Source of the DNA: Streptomyces sp. NRRL S-646
GTDB taxonomy: Bacteria; Actinomycetota; Actinomycetes; Streptomycetales; Streptomycetaceae
Assembly: GCF_000720765.1 (NCBI RefSeq)
Contig: NZ_JODC01000010.1
Span: 558,001 to 622,000, forward strand
Reading direction: 5' to 3'
Length of the DNA: 64,000 nt
The notes beneath the pieces are model-generated. The model saw only the letters and a program-made list of their open reading frames with translations. It was not told the DNA's origin and searched no databases. The translations under genes were made by a program, and so were the position numbers. How positions within the stretch are numbered: position 1 is the stretch's first letter; every line of letters starts with the position of its first letter. Below, in pieces: positions 41,732 through 49,798 of this stretch.

Positions 41732-43111
41732 ATGGCAGCAGCCCAGCGCATCGTCATCGAGAACTGTTCGATCGCAACGGTCGACGCCAACGACACCGAG
41801 TACGCCAACGGCTACGTCGTCATCGCCGGCAACCGCATCGAGGCGCTCGGCGCGGGCAAGGCCCCCGAGGGCCTGGAGAACGTCGTACGCCGTATCGACG
41901 CCTCCGGCCATCTGGTGACCCCCGGCCTGGTCAACACCCACCACCACTTCTACCAGTGGATCACCCGGGGCCTGGCGACCGACCACAACCTGTTCAACTG
42001 GCTGGTCGCCCTGTATCCGACCTGGGCGCGCATCGACGAGCAGATGTGCTACTCGGCGGCCCAGGGTTCCCTGGGAATGATGGCCCGCGGTGGCGTGACC
42101 ACCGCCATGGACCACCACTACGTCTTCCCGAAGGACTCCGGCGACCTGTCCGGCGCCATCATCCGCGCCGCCCGCGAGATGGGCGTCCGCTTCACCCTCG
42201 CCCGCGGCTCCATGGACCGCAGCGAGAAGGACGGCGGCCTGCCCCCGGACTTCGCCGTCGAGACCCTCGAAGGTGCCCTCGCCGCCACCGAGGCGACCGT
42301 CAAGGAGCACCACGACGCCTCCTTCGACGCGATGACCCAGGTGGCCGTCGCGCCCTGCTCGCCCTTCTCCGTCTCCACCGAACTCCTGCGTGAGGGTGCC
42401 CAGTTGGCCCGCCGTCTCGGTGTGCGCCTGCACACCCACGGCTCGGAGACCGTCGAGGAGGAGCAGTTCTGCAAGGAGCTGTTCGGCATGGGCCCGACCG
42501 ACTACTTCGAGTCCACCGGCTGGCTCGGCGAGGACGTGTGGATGGCGCACTGCGTCCACATGAACGACTCCGACATCGCCGCCTTCGCCCGTACGAAGAC
42601 CGGTGTCGCCCACTGCCCGTCCTCCAACGCCCGCCTCGCGGCCGGTATCGCGCGGGTCCCCGACATGCTGGCGGCCGGCGTCCCGGTCGGCCTCGGCGTC
42701 GACGGTACGGCGTCCAACGAGTCCGGCGAGCTGCACACCGAGCTGCGCAACGCCCTGCTCATCAACCGTCTCGGCGCCCACCGCGAGGCCGCCCTGAACG
42801 CCCGCCAGGCGCTGCGCCTGGGCACCTACGGCGGCGCCCAGGTCCTCGGCCGCAGCGCCGAGATCGGCTCCCTGGAGGCCGGCAAGCTGGCCGACCTGGT
42901 GCTGTGGAAGCTGGACACCATCGCCCACGCCTCCATCGCCGACCCGGTCACCGCGCTGGTCTTCGGCGCGGCCGCCCCGGTCACCGCCTCCTTCGTGAAC
43001 GGCCGGCAGATCGTCGAGGCGGGCCGCCTGCTGCATGTCGACGAGGACGCCATCGCCCGCTCCACACGGGCCGAGGCCCAGCGCCTGGCGCAGATCACCG
43101 CGCAGGCCTGA
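41732..43111 (+). CDS. 8-oxoguanine deaminase (amidohydrolase)
   Basis: A 459-aa TIM-barrel amidohydrolase. Metal ligands: TPGLVNTHHHFYQWITRG, RLHTHGSETVEEEQFC, MAHCVHMND, and Asp in GLGVDGTASNESGELHTELR. The sequence is of the 8-oxoguanine/hydroxyatrazine deaminase group; the TRGLATDHNLFNWLVALYP stretch favours 8-oxoguanine deaminase, which yields urate. That fits its place between uricase and a purine permease. RBS AAAAGGA. It has its own -10 box after the uricase terminator. Confidence 0.88.
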   Translation: MAAAQRIVIENCSIATVDANDTEYANGYVVIAGNRIEALGAGKAPEGLENVVRRIDASGHLVTPGLVNTHHHFYQWITRGLATDHNLFNWLVALYPTWARIDEQMCYSAAQGSLGMMARGGVTTAMDHHYVFPKDSGDLSGAIIRAAREMGVRFTLARGSMDRSEKDGGLPPDFAVETLEGALAATEATVKEHHDASFDAMTQVAVAPCSPFSVSTELLREGAQLARRLGVRLHTHGSETVEEEQFCKELFGMGPTDYFESTGWLGEDVWMAHCVHMNDSDIAAFARTKTGVAHCPSSNARLAAGIARVPDMLAAGVPVGLGVDGTASNESGELHTELRNALLINRLGAHREAALNARQALRLGTYGGAQVLGRSAEIGSLEAGKLADLVLWKLDTIAHASIADPVTALVFGAAAPVTASFVNGRQIVEAGRLLHVDEDAIARSTRAEAQRLAQITAQA

Positions 43112-43125
43112 GCGGTCGAAGATCT

Positions 43126-43153
43126 CCGGTCGAGGGGGACGGCCCTCGACCGG
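43126..43153 (+). terminator. Terminator after deaminase gene
   Basis: CCGGTCGAGGG (43126-43136), GGACGG loop, CCCTCGACCGG (43143-43153): perfect 11-bp stem. Confidence 0.75.
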
Positions 43154-43248
43154 TAGCCGTGGACCCCAGGTGGTTCCATGGCGGCCGTCTCCGGGGCGCG
43201 CATCGACGTGCGCGCCCCGGAACGGTCACCGTCAGGCACCCCCGGTCC

Positions 43249-43291
43249 CTCCCCCACTCTCGAATTCGCTCGAGCGGGAGGTGCCCCCATG
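43249..43291 (+). repeat. Dispersed start-module repeat, copy 2
   Basis: Matches 1224-1266 (minus) at 41 of 43 bases, including GGGAGG and the terminal ATG. Here the ATG opens a 23-codon ORF that ends in the start codon of the permease gene. Confidence 0.75.
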
Positions 43292-43360
43292 ACCGCGCAC
43301 CACCTCCAAGAAACCCACGTCAGAGCCGACGTGTTAGCTGACCCGGAGGAACCGCCGTGA
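43289..43360 (+). CDS. Possible 23-aa leader peptide upstream of permease
   Basis: ATG at 43289 with GGGAGG at proper distance reads MTAHHLQETHVRADVLADPE and then EPP and a TGA that overlaps the GTG of the permease (GTGA). It contains a TTA codon (43334-43336), rare in Streptomyces and dependent on the bldA tRNA. It could couple permease translation to that tRNA. It may equally be chance reading of an intergenic region, since TTAGCT here also looks like a -10 box. Confidence 0.3.
   Translation: MTAHHLQETHVRADVLADPEEPP
43316..43339 (+). promoter_or_regulatory. Palindrome and -10-like box before permease gene
   Basis: CACGTC-AGAGCC-GACGTG (43316-43333) is a perfect 6-bp-arm inverted repeat directly followed by TTAGCT (43334-43339), then GGAGGA and the GTG at 43357. 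Probable operator next to a promoter; regulator unknown. Confidence 0.4.
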
Positions 43361-44724
43361 CCGCCCACCCCGTCGACGAAAAACTCCCCGCACTCAAAAT
43401 GGCCACCACCGGCCTCCAGCACGTGGCCGCCATGTACGCGGGGGTCGTCGCCCCGCCCCTGATCGTCGGCGCGGCCATCGGCCTGACCGGCAGCGAACTC
43501 ACCTTTCTCACCGGTGCCTGCCTCTTCACCGCGGGCCTCGCCACCTTCCTGCAGACCCTCGGCATCTGGAAGATCGGCGCCCGGCTGCCCTTCGTCAACG
43601 GCGTCACCTTCGCCGGTGTCGCCCCCATGACCGCGGTGGTCGCCTCCACCAAGGACAAGTCCGACGCCCTGCCGATCATCTTCGGCGCGGTCATCGTCGC
43701 CGGGCTGCTCGGCTTCATCGCCGCCCCCTTCTTCAGCAAGGCGGTCCGCTTCTTCCCACCGGTCGTCACCGGCACGGTCATCACGCTCATAGGCGTGTCC
43801 CTGCTGCCGGTCGCCTTCGGCTGGGCGCAGGGGCCCGTCCCCACCGCCGACGACTACGGCTCCACGACCAACCTCGGCCTGGCAGCCGCAACGCTCCTGA
43901 TCGTGCTGGTGCTGCGCCGCTTCACCCGCGGCTTCGTCAAACAGATCGCCGTGCTGCTCGGCCTGGTCGCCGGCACGCTGCTTGCGATCCCCCTCGGTGC
44001 CACGGACTTCGGGCCCGTCACCGACGCAGCCGTCATCGGCTTCCCCACCCCGTTCCACTTCGGGGCGCCCCGGTTCCAGCTCGCCGCGATCCTCTCCCTG
44101 TGCGTGGTGATGGTGGTCTCGATGACCGAATCGACCGCGGACATGCTGGCGTTGGGCGAGATCGTCGAACGCCCGGCGGACGAGAAAACCATCGCCGCGG
44201 GCCTGCGCGCCGACACCCTCGGCTCGGCGCTCAGCCCCCTGTTCAACGGCTTCATGTGCAGCGCCTTCGCCCAGAACATCGGCCTGGTCGCGATGACGAG
44301 GATCCGCAGCCGCTACGTCGTCGCCACCGGCGGCGGCTTCCTGGTCCTGATGGGCCTGTGCCCGATGGCCGCCTCACTCATCGCCGTCGTACCGCGCCCG
44401 GTCCTCGGCGGCGCGGGCGTGGTCCTGTTCGGCTCGGTCGCGGCCAGCGGCATCCAGACCCTCGTCAAGGCCGGCCTGGACAAGGACAACAACGTCCTGA
44501 TCGTCGCCGTGTCGCTGGCCGTCGGCATGATCCCGATCACCGCGCCGGACTTCTACCACGCCTTCCCGCAGACCGCGAAGATCGTCCTCGACTCGGGCAT
44601 CTCCACGGGCTGCGTGGCGGCGGTGCTGCTGAACCTGGTCTTCAACCACCTCGGCAGGAACCGTGACGACCAGGACGTCACCCATCCCATGGAGGCCGGC
44701 GAGCAGATCGCCGCCGCCCACTGA
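43357..44724 (+). CDS. NCS2 family purine (urate/xanthine) permease
   Basis: A 455-aa transporter with about 12-14 membrane helices. The N-terminal LQHVAAMYAGVVAPPLIVG is the NCS2 signature region (HVLAMY type), and the substrate segment near helix 8 reads SMTESTADMLALGEIV with the conserved Glu. SAFAQNIGLVAMTRIRSRYV matches the NCS2 motif NxGxxxxT(R/K). It takes up urate or xanthine with protons for the adjacent urate pathway; the exact purine is inferred. GGAGGA precedes the GTG. Confidence 0.9.
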   Translation: MTAHPVDEKLPALKMATTGLQHVAAMYAGVVAPPLIVGAAIGLTGSELTFLTGACLFTAGLATFLQTLGIWKIGARLPFVNGVTFAGVAPMTAVVASTKDKSDALPIIFGAVIVAGLLGFIAAPFFSKAVRFFPPVVTGTVITLIGVSLLPVAFGWAQGPVPTADDYGSTTNLGLAAATLLIVLVLRRFTRGFVKQIAVLLGLVAGTLLAIPLGATDFGPVTDAAVIGFPTPFHFGAPRFQLAAILSLCVVMVVSMTESTADMLALGEIVERPADEKTIAAGLRADTLGSALSPLFNGFMCSAFAQNIGLVAMTRIRSRYVVATGGGFLVLMGLCPMAASLIAVVPRPVLGGAGVVLFGSVAASGIQTLVKAGLDKDNNVLIVAVSLAVGMIPITAPDFYHAFPQTAKIVLDSGISTGCVAAVLLNLVFNHLGRNRDDQDVTHPMEAGEQIAAAH

Positions 44725-44733
44725 TCCGCTGCG

Positions 44734-44761
44734 GCGGGGCACGGTTTTGGCCGTGCCCCGC
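44734..44761 (+). terminator. Terminator after permease
   Basis: GCGGGGCACGG, loop TTTTGG, CCGTGCCCCGC: perfect 11-bp stem 10 nt past the stop. Confidence 0.78.
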
Positions 44762-44787
44762 GCCGGCGATGGGGCAGGCTGTCTCCC

Positions 44788-45408
44788 ATGAATGAGTCCG
44801 GTCGCGTCGAGGCCTTCAGCGACGGCGTGTTCGCCATCGCCATCACCCTGCTCATCCTGGAGATCAAGGTCCCCGAGGTCGGCGAACACGGCGGTCTGTG
44901 GCATGCACTGGGCGCCCAGTGGCCCTCGTACGCCGCCTACGTCGTGAGCTTCCTGGTCATCGGCATCATGTGGATCAACCACCACCAGCTGTTCAGCTAC
45001 GTCGCCCGCGTCGACCGCACGCTGATGTTCCTGAACCTGCTGGTCCTGATGGTGGTGGCCGCGGTGCCGTGGCCGACCGCGATGCTCGCCGAGTATCTGC
45101 GCGAGGACGCGGCCTCGCATGTGGCGGCGGCCGTCTACAGCCTGGTCATGGTCCTGATGGCGCTCACCTTCCAGGCTCTGTGGTGGCATCTGACCCGCAC
45201 CGGTCACCTCTTCGACTCCCGTGTCGACCTCCCGGCGGCCAGAGCCACCCGCGCCCGCTTCGCCCTGGGTTCCCTGGGATACCCGGTCACGGTGGGTCTC
45301 GCCTTCGTCTCGGCTCCGCTGACCCTGGCGGCCCACGGCCTGCTCGCCCTGTACTACGGCTTCAACCAGGTACCGGTGCCGACCCGGCAGGACCCGGCCA
45401 GTTCATGA
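44788..45408 (+). CDS. TMEM175/DUF1211-type potassium-channel-like membrane protein
   Basis: A 206-aa protein with about six membrane helices. The first helix carries the diagnostic RxxxFSD motif (RVEAFSDGVFAIAITLLILE) of TMEM175-type channels, and MWINHHQLFSYVARVDRTLM is a conserved family segment. Bacterial members form tetrameric K+ channels with six helices per subunit. Its 3' end overlaps the convergent exonuclease gene by 47 bp. Confidence 0.85.
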   Translation: MNESGRVEAFSDGVFAIAITLLILEIKVPEVGEHGGLWHALGAQWPSYAAYVVSFLVIGIMWINHHQLFSYVARVDRTLMFLNLLVLMVVAAVPWPTAMLAEYLREDAASHVAAAVYSLVMVLMALTFQALWWHLTRTGHLFDSRVDLPAARATRARFALGSLGYPVTVGLAFVSAPLTLAAHGLLALYYGFNQVPVPTRQDPASS

Positions 45409-45976
45409 GGTTGGCGAGCAGCTCGGCCTGCTCGATCGCGTCGTCCAGAGCATGGTGCGTATGCCGCCGCCGGGACAGTAGGTGGCGAGGCATCGTGCCC
45501 TTGGCCACTGCCCGCAGCGGCAGCCCCGCCTTCGTCGCATACAGCGTCTTCATGTCCAGGCAGCCCGAGTGCCCGAAGGGGCTCGCCCCGGTGAAGCGGA
45601 TCAGGTACCAGTACAGGAACGTCCAGTCGTACGAGGCCGGGTAGCCGCACATCACGGGCTGCGCGCCCGCGCTCACCTCGCGCACCCAGTCGCTGAACTC
45701 GCCCAGCGCGACGGCAGGTTCGGCGCCTTCGCTCTTCAGGCGCTCCCGGTCGAGCCCGCTGACCGAAAGCGCCTCCGGGACGAACTCCTCGCTGATCGGA
45801 CGCAGTTCGCGGTAGAAGGTCTGCAGCTGCGGGTCGACAGCCGTGAACCCGTCGGCTTCCTGTGTCCCCGCCACCGACGCGCCGAAGCTCAGCATCGAGT
45901 ACGGGCCGGGGATGGGGCCGTCCGCCTCGATGTCGAGGGAGATGTAGCGGCTGGGTCTGATACGTCGTGCGGCCAT
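45362..45976 (-). CDS. DEDDh-type 3'-5' exonuclease
   Basis: A 204-aa exonuclease-like protein. Exo I: YISLDIEADGPIPGPYSMLS (D, E); Exo II: PASYDWTFLYWYLIRF (D); Exo III: HHALDDAIEQAELL (H and D). These are the DEDDh residues. It should degrade DNA or RNA from the 3' end in the cytoplasm; substrate not predictable. ATG 45976 begins just before the first strand. Overlaps the convergent TMEM175 gene over 45362-45408. Confidence 0.85.
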   Translation of the reverse strand: MAARRIRPSRYISLDIEADGPIPGPYSMLSFGASVAGTQEADGFTAVDPQLQTFYRELRPISEEFVPEALSVSGLDRERLKSEGAEPAVALGEFSDWVREVSAGAQPVMCGYPASYDWTFLYWYLIRFTGASPFGHSGCLDMKTLYATKAGLPLRAVAKGTMPRHLLSRRRHTHHALDDAIEQAELLANLMNWPGPAGSAPVPG

Positions 45977-46020
45977 GAGGGTGGAGCATCGCAGGTGGGC
46001 GGGGTTGCCCGCATCCGAAT

Positions 46021-46818
46021 TCAGCCCCGGCGGAATGCCTGGCACGGCGTCGCGTCCGGCAGTCGGCCGGTGAAGTACGAGCGCGGCGGTACGCCCATCA
46101 GGGTGCGGAAGTCGGTCGTCATGTGAGACTGGTCGTAGTAACCGATGGCGGCCGCCAGTTCGGCCCACGGGCAGGTGGCGGCGAAGTCCAGTACCGTGCG
46201 CACCCGGTTGATACGGGCGTAGTGCTTGGGGGAGAGGCCGACGCCCTCGGCGAACAGGTTGCGCAACTGCCGCTCGCTGACGGCGAGTTCGCGCGCCACG
46301 TCGCCCACCGGGGCGGGGGTGCGACCGGTGCGGACCGACATCGCGTCGACGCCGGCGCGCACCAGCTCGGTGCGCGAACGGTCCGCGGCGGCCGCGAGCC
46401 ACTCGGGAAGCACCTCAGCGAGGTGGTCCAGGGCCTCCTCGGGCTCCAACTTCCGCAATACATCGGCCAGTTGGCGAGCCGACGAAGTCGGAAGCTCGTC
46501 CAATCGCACCGCACGGCCGACGAGGTCGACGGCCGGGATGCCGAGCAGAGGACGGACGGTTCCCGGCGCGAGCCGCAGCTCCACGCAGGACGTGCGAGGC
46601 TTGCCCCGGTGGTAGGAGGCACGGGCGCGCGGGCCCACGACCAGGACGCTGCGGGTGCCGTGTTCCCCGGTGCGGACGACCACCTTGGTGGCGGCCTCGG
46701 GGAGACGGATGAAGGGCTCCGTCGGCACGTCGCCGACGGTCACGAACCCGATGCCCGCGATCCACGGGCGCAGCACCTCGGGAGTGGGCAGGACCTCTCG
46801 GGACACGATGTTCGTCAC
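46021..46818 (-). CDS. AraC-family transcriptional regulator
   Basis: A 265-aa regulator: N-terminal sensing domain (LRPWIAGIGFVTVGDVPTEP, RLPEAATKVVVRTGE) and C-terminal AraC HTH (VGDVARELAVSERQLRNLFA, LSPKHYARINRVRTVLDFA, AAAIGYYDQSHMTTDFRTLM). Divergent from the NmrA-like gene across 96 bp, so it probably controls it. The start is uncertain: GTG 46818 has GGAGG too close, and another GTG lies at 46806. Confidence 0.85.
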   Translation of the reverse strand: MTNIVSREVLPTPEVLRPWIAGIGFVTVGDVPTEPFIRLPEAATKVVVRTGEHGTRSVLVVGPRARASYHRGKPRTSCVELRLAPGTVRPLLGIPAVDLVGRAVRLDELPTSSARQLADVLRKLEPEEALDHLAEVLPEWLAAAADRSRTELVRAGVDAMSVRTGRTPAPVGDVARELAVSERQLRNLFAEGVGLSPKHYARINRVRTVLDFAATCPWAELAAAIGYYDQSHMTTDFRTLMGVPPRSYFTGRLPDATPCQAFRRG

Positions 46819-46914
46819 CCCTCCACCGTAGGCGCGCCGCACGGCCGTCCGGGCCCCGCAACCGTGCCGGATTTTCCAAGAGTTCCGGGCCGACCGCAGC
46901 CCACCGTGGTGGAC

Positions 46915-47769
46915 ATGATCCTTGTGACGGGTGCCACGGGCACCATCGGCAGTGAAGTCGTACGACAGCTCGCGGCACGCGGCGAGAAGGTCCGCGCCCT
47001 GACCCGGGAGCCGGCGCAGGCGCAGGTGCCGTCTGGAGTGGAGACCGCGCCGGGCCACCACCGCGACCGGGTCTCGGTGGAGGCCGCGATGGCGGGTGCG
47101 GAAGCCGCCTTCCTGGTGGGGGTGTTCGGGCCGGACGACGCCGAGCACGACCGCGGGCTGGTGGAGGCGGCGCGGGCCGCGGGTGTACGGCGCATCGTGA
47201 AGCTCTCCTCGATCGGCACCGGCGACCCCGACCTGGGAGTGTTCGCGACCTGGCACATGCCCGGCGAGCAGGCCGTACGGGACAGCGGCCTGCAGTGGAC
47301 GGTCCTGCGCCCCTCCTCCTTCGCCTCCAACACCCTGACCTGGGCCGCGGCCGTCCGCGAGGGCACTGCCGCGCCGAACATGATGGGCGACGGCAAGCAG
47401 GGTGTCGTGGACCCGCGGGACGTGGCCGAGATCGCCGTGGCCGCACTGCTCGACCTCGGCCACGCGGGACGCACGTACACCCTGACCGGCCCCGAGACCC
47501 TCAGCGCCCACGAGCAGGCCACCGTCCTCGGTGAGGTGCTCGGCCGCCCGGTGCCGCTCCACGACCTCTCGCCCGCCGAACGCCGCGAACAGGCGCTCGC
47601 GGCCGGTCTGGGCGAGACGTACGCGGACAGCCTCATGGCCGCCGCCCGGTTCATCGAGGACGGCGGCAACGACATCGTCACCGAGGACGTACGGGAGGTC
47701 CTGGGGCGGCGGGCGCGGACCTACCGGGAGTGGGCCGAGGACCACAAGGGGGCGTTTGGGGAGGCCTGA
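46915..47769 (+). CDS. NmrA/NAD(P)-binding atypical SDR
   Basis: A 284-aa Rossmann protein of the NmrA/HSCARG-like group: MILVTGATGTIGSEVVRQLA nucleotide motif, EAAFLVGVFGPDDAEHDRGL, IVKLSSIGTGDPDLGVFATW, TVLRPSSFASNTLTWA, VDPRDVAEIAVAALL. Some members reduce quinones, others only sense NAD(P)H. Probably regulated by the divergent AraC protein. Converges with the thioesterase with a 12-nt gap. Confidence 0.85.
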   Translation: MILVTGATGTIGSEVVRQLAARGEKVRALTREPAQAQVPSGVETAPGHHRDRVSVEAAMAGAEAAFLVGVFGPDDAEHDRGLVEAARAAGVRRIVKLSSIGTGDPDLGVFATWHMPGEQAVRDSGLQWTVLRPSSFASNTLTWAAAVREGTAAPNMMGDGKQGVVDPRDVAEIAVAALLDLGHAGRTYTLTGPETLSAHEQATVLGEVLGRPVPLHDLSPAERREQALAAGLGETYADSLMAAARFIEDGGNDIVTEDVREVLGRRARTYREWAEDHKGAFGEA

Positions 47770-47781
47770 GACGAGGGGGCG

Positions 47782-48204
47782 TCACAGCCCGAACAGCGCC
47801 GGGTCCGCGGAGAGTTCCTTGAAGAACTCCCGCGGGTTCGGCACCAGCCGTCGCTGCTTCAGGTCCATCAGGCCGACGACCGCGGTGACCTCCGCCGCCA
47901 CCGTGCCGTCGGCCTTCCGTATCGTCTGCTCGATGTGGAAGGTCTTGCCGCCGCCCCACTCGAAGGCGCAGGTCACCTCGACCTCGTCGCCTGCGACCAG
48001 CTCACGCCTGAAGCGCAGGGTGGTCTCCAGGGCCGCCGGGCCCACACCCTTGGCCACCAGCTTCGCCTGGGTCACACCGGCCGCATGCAGTAACGACCAG
48101 CGGGCGTGCTCCGCGTAGTTCAGGTACACGGCCTGGTTGAGGTGCCCCAGTACATCGGTCTCGTACCCGCGCACGGTCACCGGGACGGAAAACGGTTCGG
48201 TCAC
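47782..48204 (-). CDS. Hotdog-fold acyl-CoA thioesterase (4HBT type)
   Basis: A 140-aa thioesterase. YETDVLGHLNQAVYLNYAEHARW contains the catalytic Asp and the GHxN motif of 4-hydroxybenzoyl-CoA thioesterase-like enzymes. GTG 48204 has AAGGAGAG 8 nt upstream; the longer frame to 48276 has no such site. Hydrolyses an acyl-CoA; substrate unknown. Confidence 0.87.
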   Translation of the reverse strand: MTEPFSVPVTVRGYETDVLGHLNQAVYLNYAEHARWSLLHAAGVTQAKLVAKGVGPAALETTLRFRRELVAGDEVEVTCAFEWGGGKTFHIEQTIRKADGTVAAEVTAVVGLMDLKQRRLVPNPREFFKELSADPALFGL

Positions 48205-48282
48205 TTGCTTTCTCTCCTTGAACAGCTCGCAGTACAGCTCGCACTGATGGACGATGTGACCGACCGATCTTGGCATGCCCGG

Positions 48283-48918
48283 CTATGCGCGGCGGGGCGA
48301 CGCCAGCACATAACGCGCCCTGGAACGGGGGTCGTTGTGCTCGCCGACCTGCCATCCCGCCGCCTCCAGCGTGGCCGCGCACTCCCGCAGCGCCCCCGGA
48401 TCCGGCTCGTGCACGGCGACGGCCTCCGGCTGCGGGGTGGCGCGCACCCGGTACCCGACCATGTCCGCACCAGCGGGACGGCGACCGGCCGCCTCCAGGG
48501 CGAGCGCGGCGGCCTGCACCAGATGCGTACGCTCCCAGCCGCACGGCCGGTCCATGGCCCCGTCCGGATTCGTCATGCGACGCAACTCCAGCAACCCCTC
48601 CCAGGCGCTGCGTACCTCGCGCTCGCGGGCGGGACCGGCCTGCGGCGGCTCCTCCTCGCCGCCGACGCGCGCGGCGAACACACCGGTGGCGGCGGGCTTG
48701 GGCTCGGGGCCCGGCTCAGGTGTCCCCGGCTCCTCGGTCTCCCGTATCCGATGCCCGGCGGGCGTCAGAAAGTGGTCGTGCGGGGGCCGCGGATGCCGGA
48801 AGGCGAACCCCCACTTCACCAGTGCCGCCAGCTGCGCCTCCGTACCCCGCAGCCGCCCGGTCACCGGATCGGCGGCATCGATCACACGCCGCTGAGCGGC
48901 GGTCGGCGGTCGTGTCAC
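48283..48918 (-). CDS. Conserved actinobacterial protein, unknown function
   Basis: A 211-aa protein. The N-terminus (PTAAQRRVIDAADPVTGRLR, ALVKWGFAFRHPRPPHDHFL, TPAGHRIRE) looks like a small winged-helix reader of the kind that ends in TPAG. A Pro/Glu-rich linker follows, then an alpha-beta C-terminal part (HLVQAAALALEAAGRRPAGA, GYRVRATPQPEAVAVHEPDP). No catalytic motif seen. GTG start at 48918. Confidence 0.6.
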   Translation of the reverse strand: MTRPPTAAQRRVIDAADPVTGRLRGTEAQLAALVKWGFAFRHPRPPHDHFLTPAGHRIRETEEPGTPEPGPEPKPAATGVFAARVGGEEEPPQAGPAREREVRSAWEGLLELRRMTNPDGAMDRPCGWERTHLVQAAALALEAAGRRPAGADMVGYRVRATPQPEAVAVHEPDPGALRECAATLEAAGWQVGEHNDPRSRARYVLASPRRA

Positions 48919-49011
48919 GGCATGCTCCTTCCCGTCGCCGGGCCCCCTCTCCCACCTCCTCCGAGGCTACGACGAGGGTCTGACAACGCCGGTGCGGCCG
49001 GTGACCGGCGC

Positions 49012-49611
49012 TCACGCCCCGGGCCGCACGTTCCAGCCGGCGATCACCGGCCGCCCGTGCTCCGTCCCCAGCCGGCACACGGTCCCCGTGGCCAGCTGGA
49101 ACAGGGCCCCGCCCGAGGGCGGCAGCCCAAGCCGACGGGCCGTGAGCACCCGTAGAAAATGACCGTGCGCCACGAGGACCACACAGCCCTCCGTGTTGGC
49201 GAGGGCCGCGTCCACCTTGGCCAGCATGCGGTCCGCGCGCTCGCCGACCTGCTCGGGGGTCTCCCCGGGGTGGTCCGGCGGCCCGGGCTCCACCCCGTCC
49301 CGGAACAGGAACCAGTCCGGCCGGGTGCGCTGGATCTCGACGGTCGTGATCCCCTCGTAGCCGCCGTAGTCCCACTCCCGCAGATCCGGGTCGAGCCGCA
49401 CGTCCCGCAGGCCGATCAGCTCCGCCGTCTCCCGTGCCCGCTGCAGTGGACTGGCGAACGCGGCCCCGATCCGGTGCGAGCGGATCAGCGGCACCAGCTG
49501 CCGGGCCTCCGCGCGGCCGCGCTCGGTCAGCGGCACGTCCGTCCAGCCGGTGTGCCGCCCGGACCGCGACCACTCGGTCTCACCGTGCCGGACGAGAAAC
49601 ACGTCACTCAT
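49012..49611 (-). CDS. Histidine phosphatase (phosphoglycerate-mutase-like)
   Basis: A 199-aa histidine-phosphatase-superfamily protein: VFLVRHGETEWSRSGRHTGW with the catalytic RHG, second Arg in SPLQRARETAEL, DLREWDYGGYEG, and second His in VVLVAHGHFLRVL. Acts on a small phosphorylated metabolite; which one is not clear. ATG 49611 follows GGAAGGG. Confidence 0.9.
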   Translation of the reverse strand: MSDVFLVRHGETEWSRSGRHTGWTDVPLTERGRAEARQLVPLIRSHRIGAAFASPLQRARETAELIGLRDVRLDPDLREWDYGGYEGITTVEIQRTRPDWFLFRDGVEPGPPDHPGETPEQVGERADRMLAKVDAALANTEGCVVLVAHGHFLRVLTARRLGLPPSGGALFQLATGTVCRLGTEHGRPVIAGWNVRPGA

Positions 49612-49662
49612 GCCCGCACCCTTCCCGCTCGGCTCCACCGGACACGGCCGTCCAGGCCTTGC

Positions 49663-49784
49663 AGCCTGGTCACATCCCCGGCCGGGCGCACGACGCCCGG
49701 CACGCACGCTCCCCACGCTCGAACAACCTCGCGAGGGGGCCCATGACGCCGCGCGCTCATCCGGCCGGGGATGTGACACAGGCT
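49663..49784. repeat. 122-bp element bounded by 23-bp inverted repeats
   Basis: Left arm 49663-49685 and right arm 49761-49784 are inverted repeats with a perfect 17-bp core (GTCACATCCCCGGCCGG and CCGGCCGGGGATGTGAC) and one bulge outside. They flank ~75 bp whose centre (TCCCCACGCTCG, then CGCGAGGGGGCCCATGAC) loosely resembles the dispersed start-module repeat. No clear target-site duplication and no transposase. Could be a MITE-like element or a large attenuator/terminator hairpin. Confidence 0.5.
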
Positions 49785-49798
49785 CTACCGGCACCGTG

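Noticed and set aside
43178..43288. 60-codon ORF starting at 43178 before the permease
   Set aside because: Runs through a terminator and the dispersed repeat; only the last 23 codons from 43289 have an RBS and are kept as a weak candidate.
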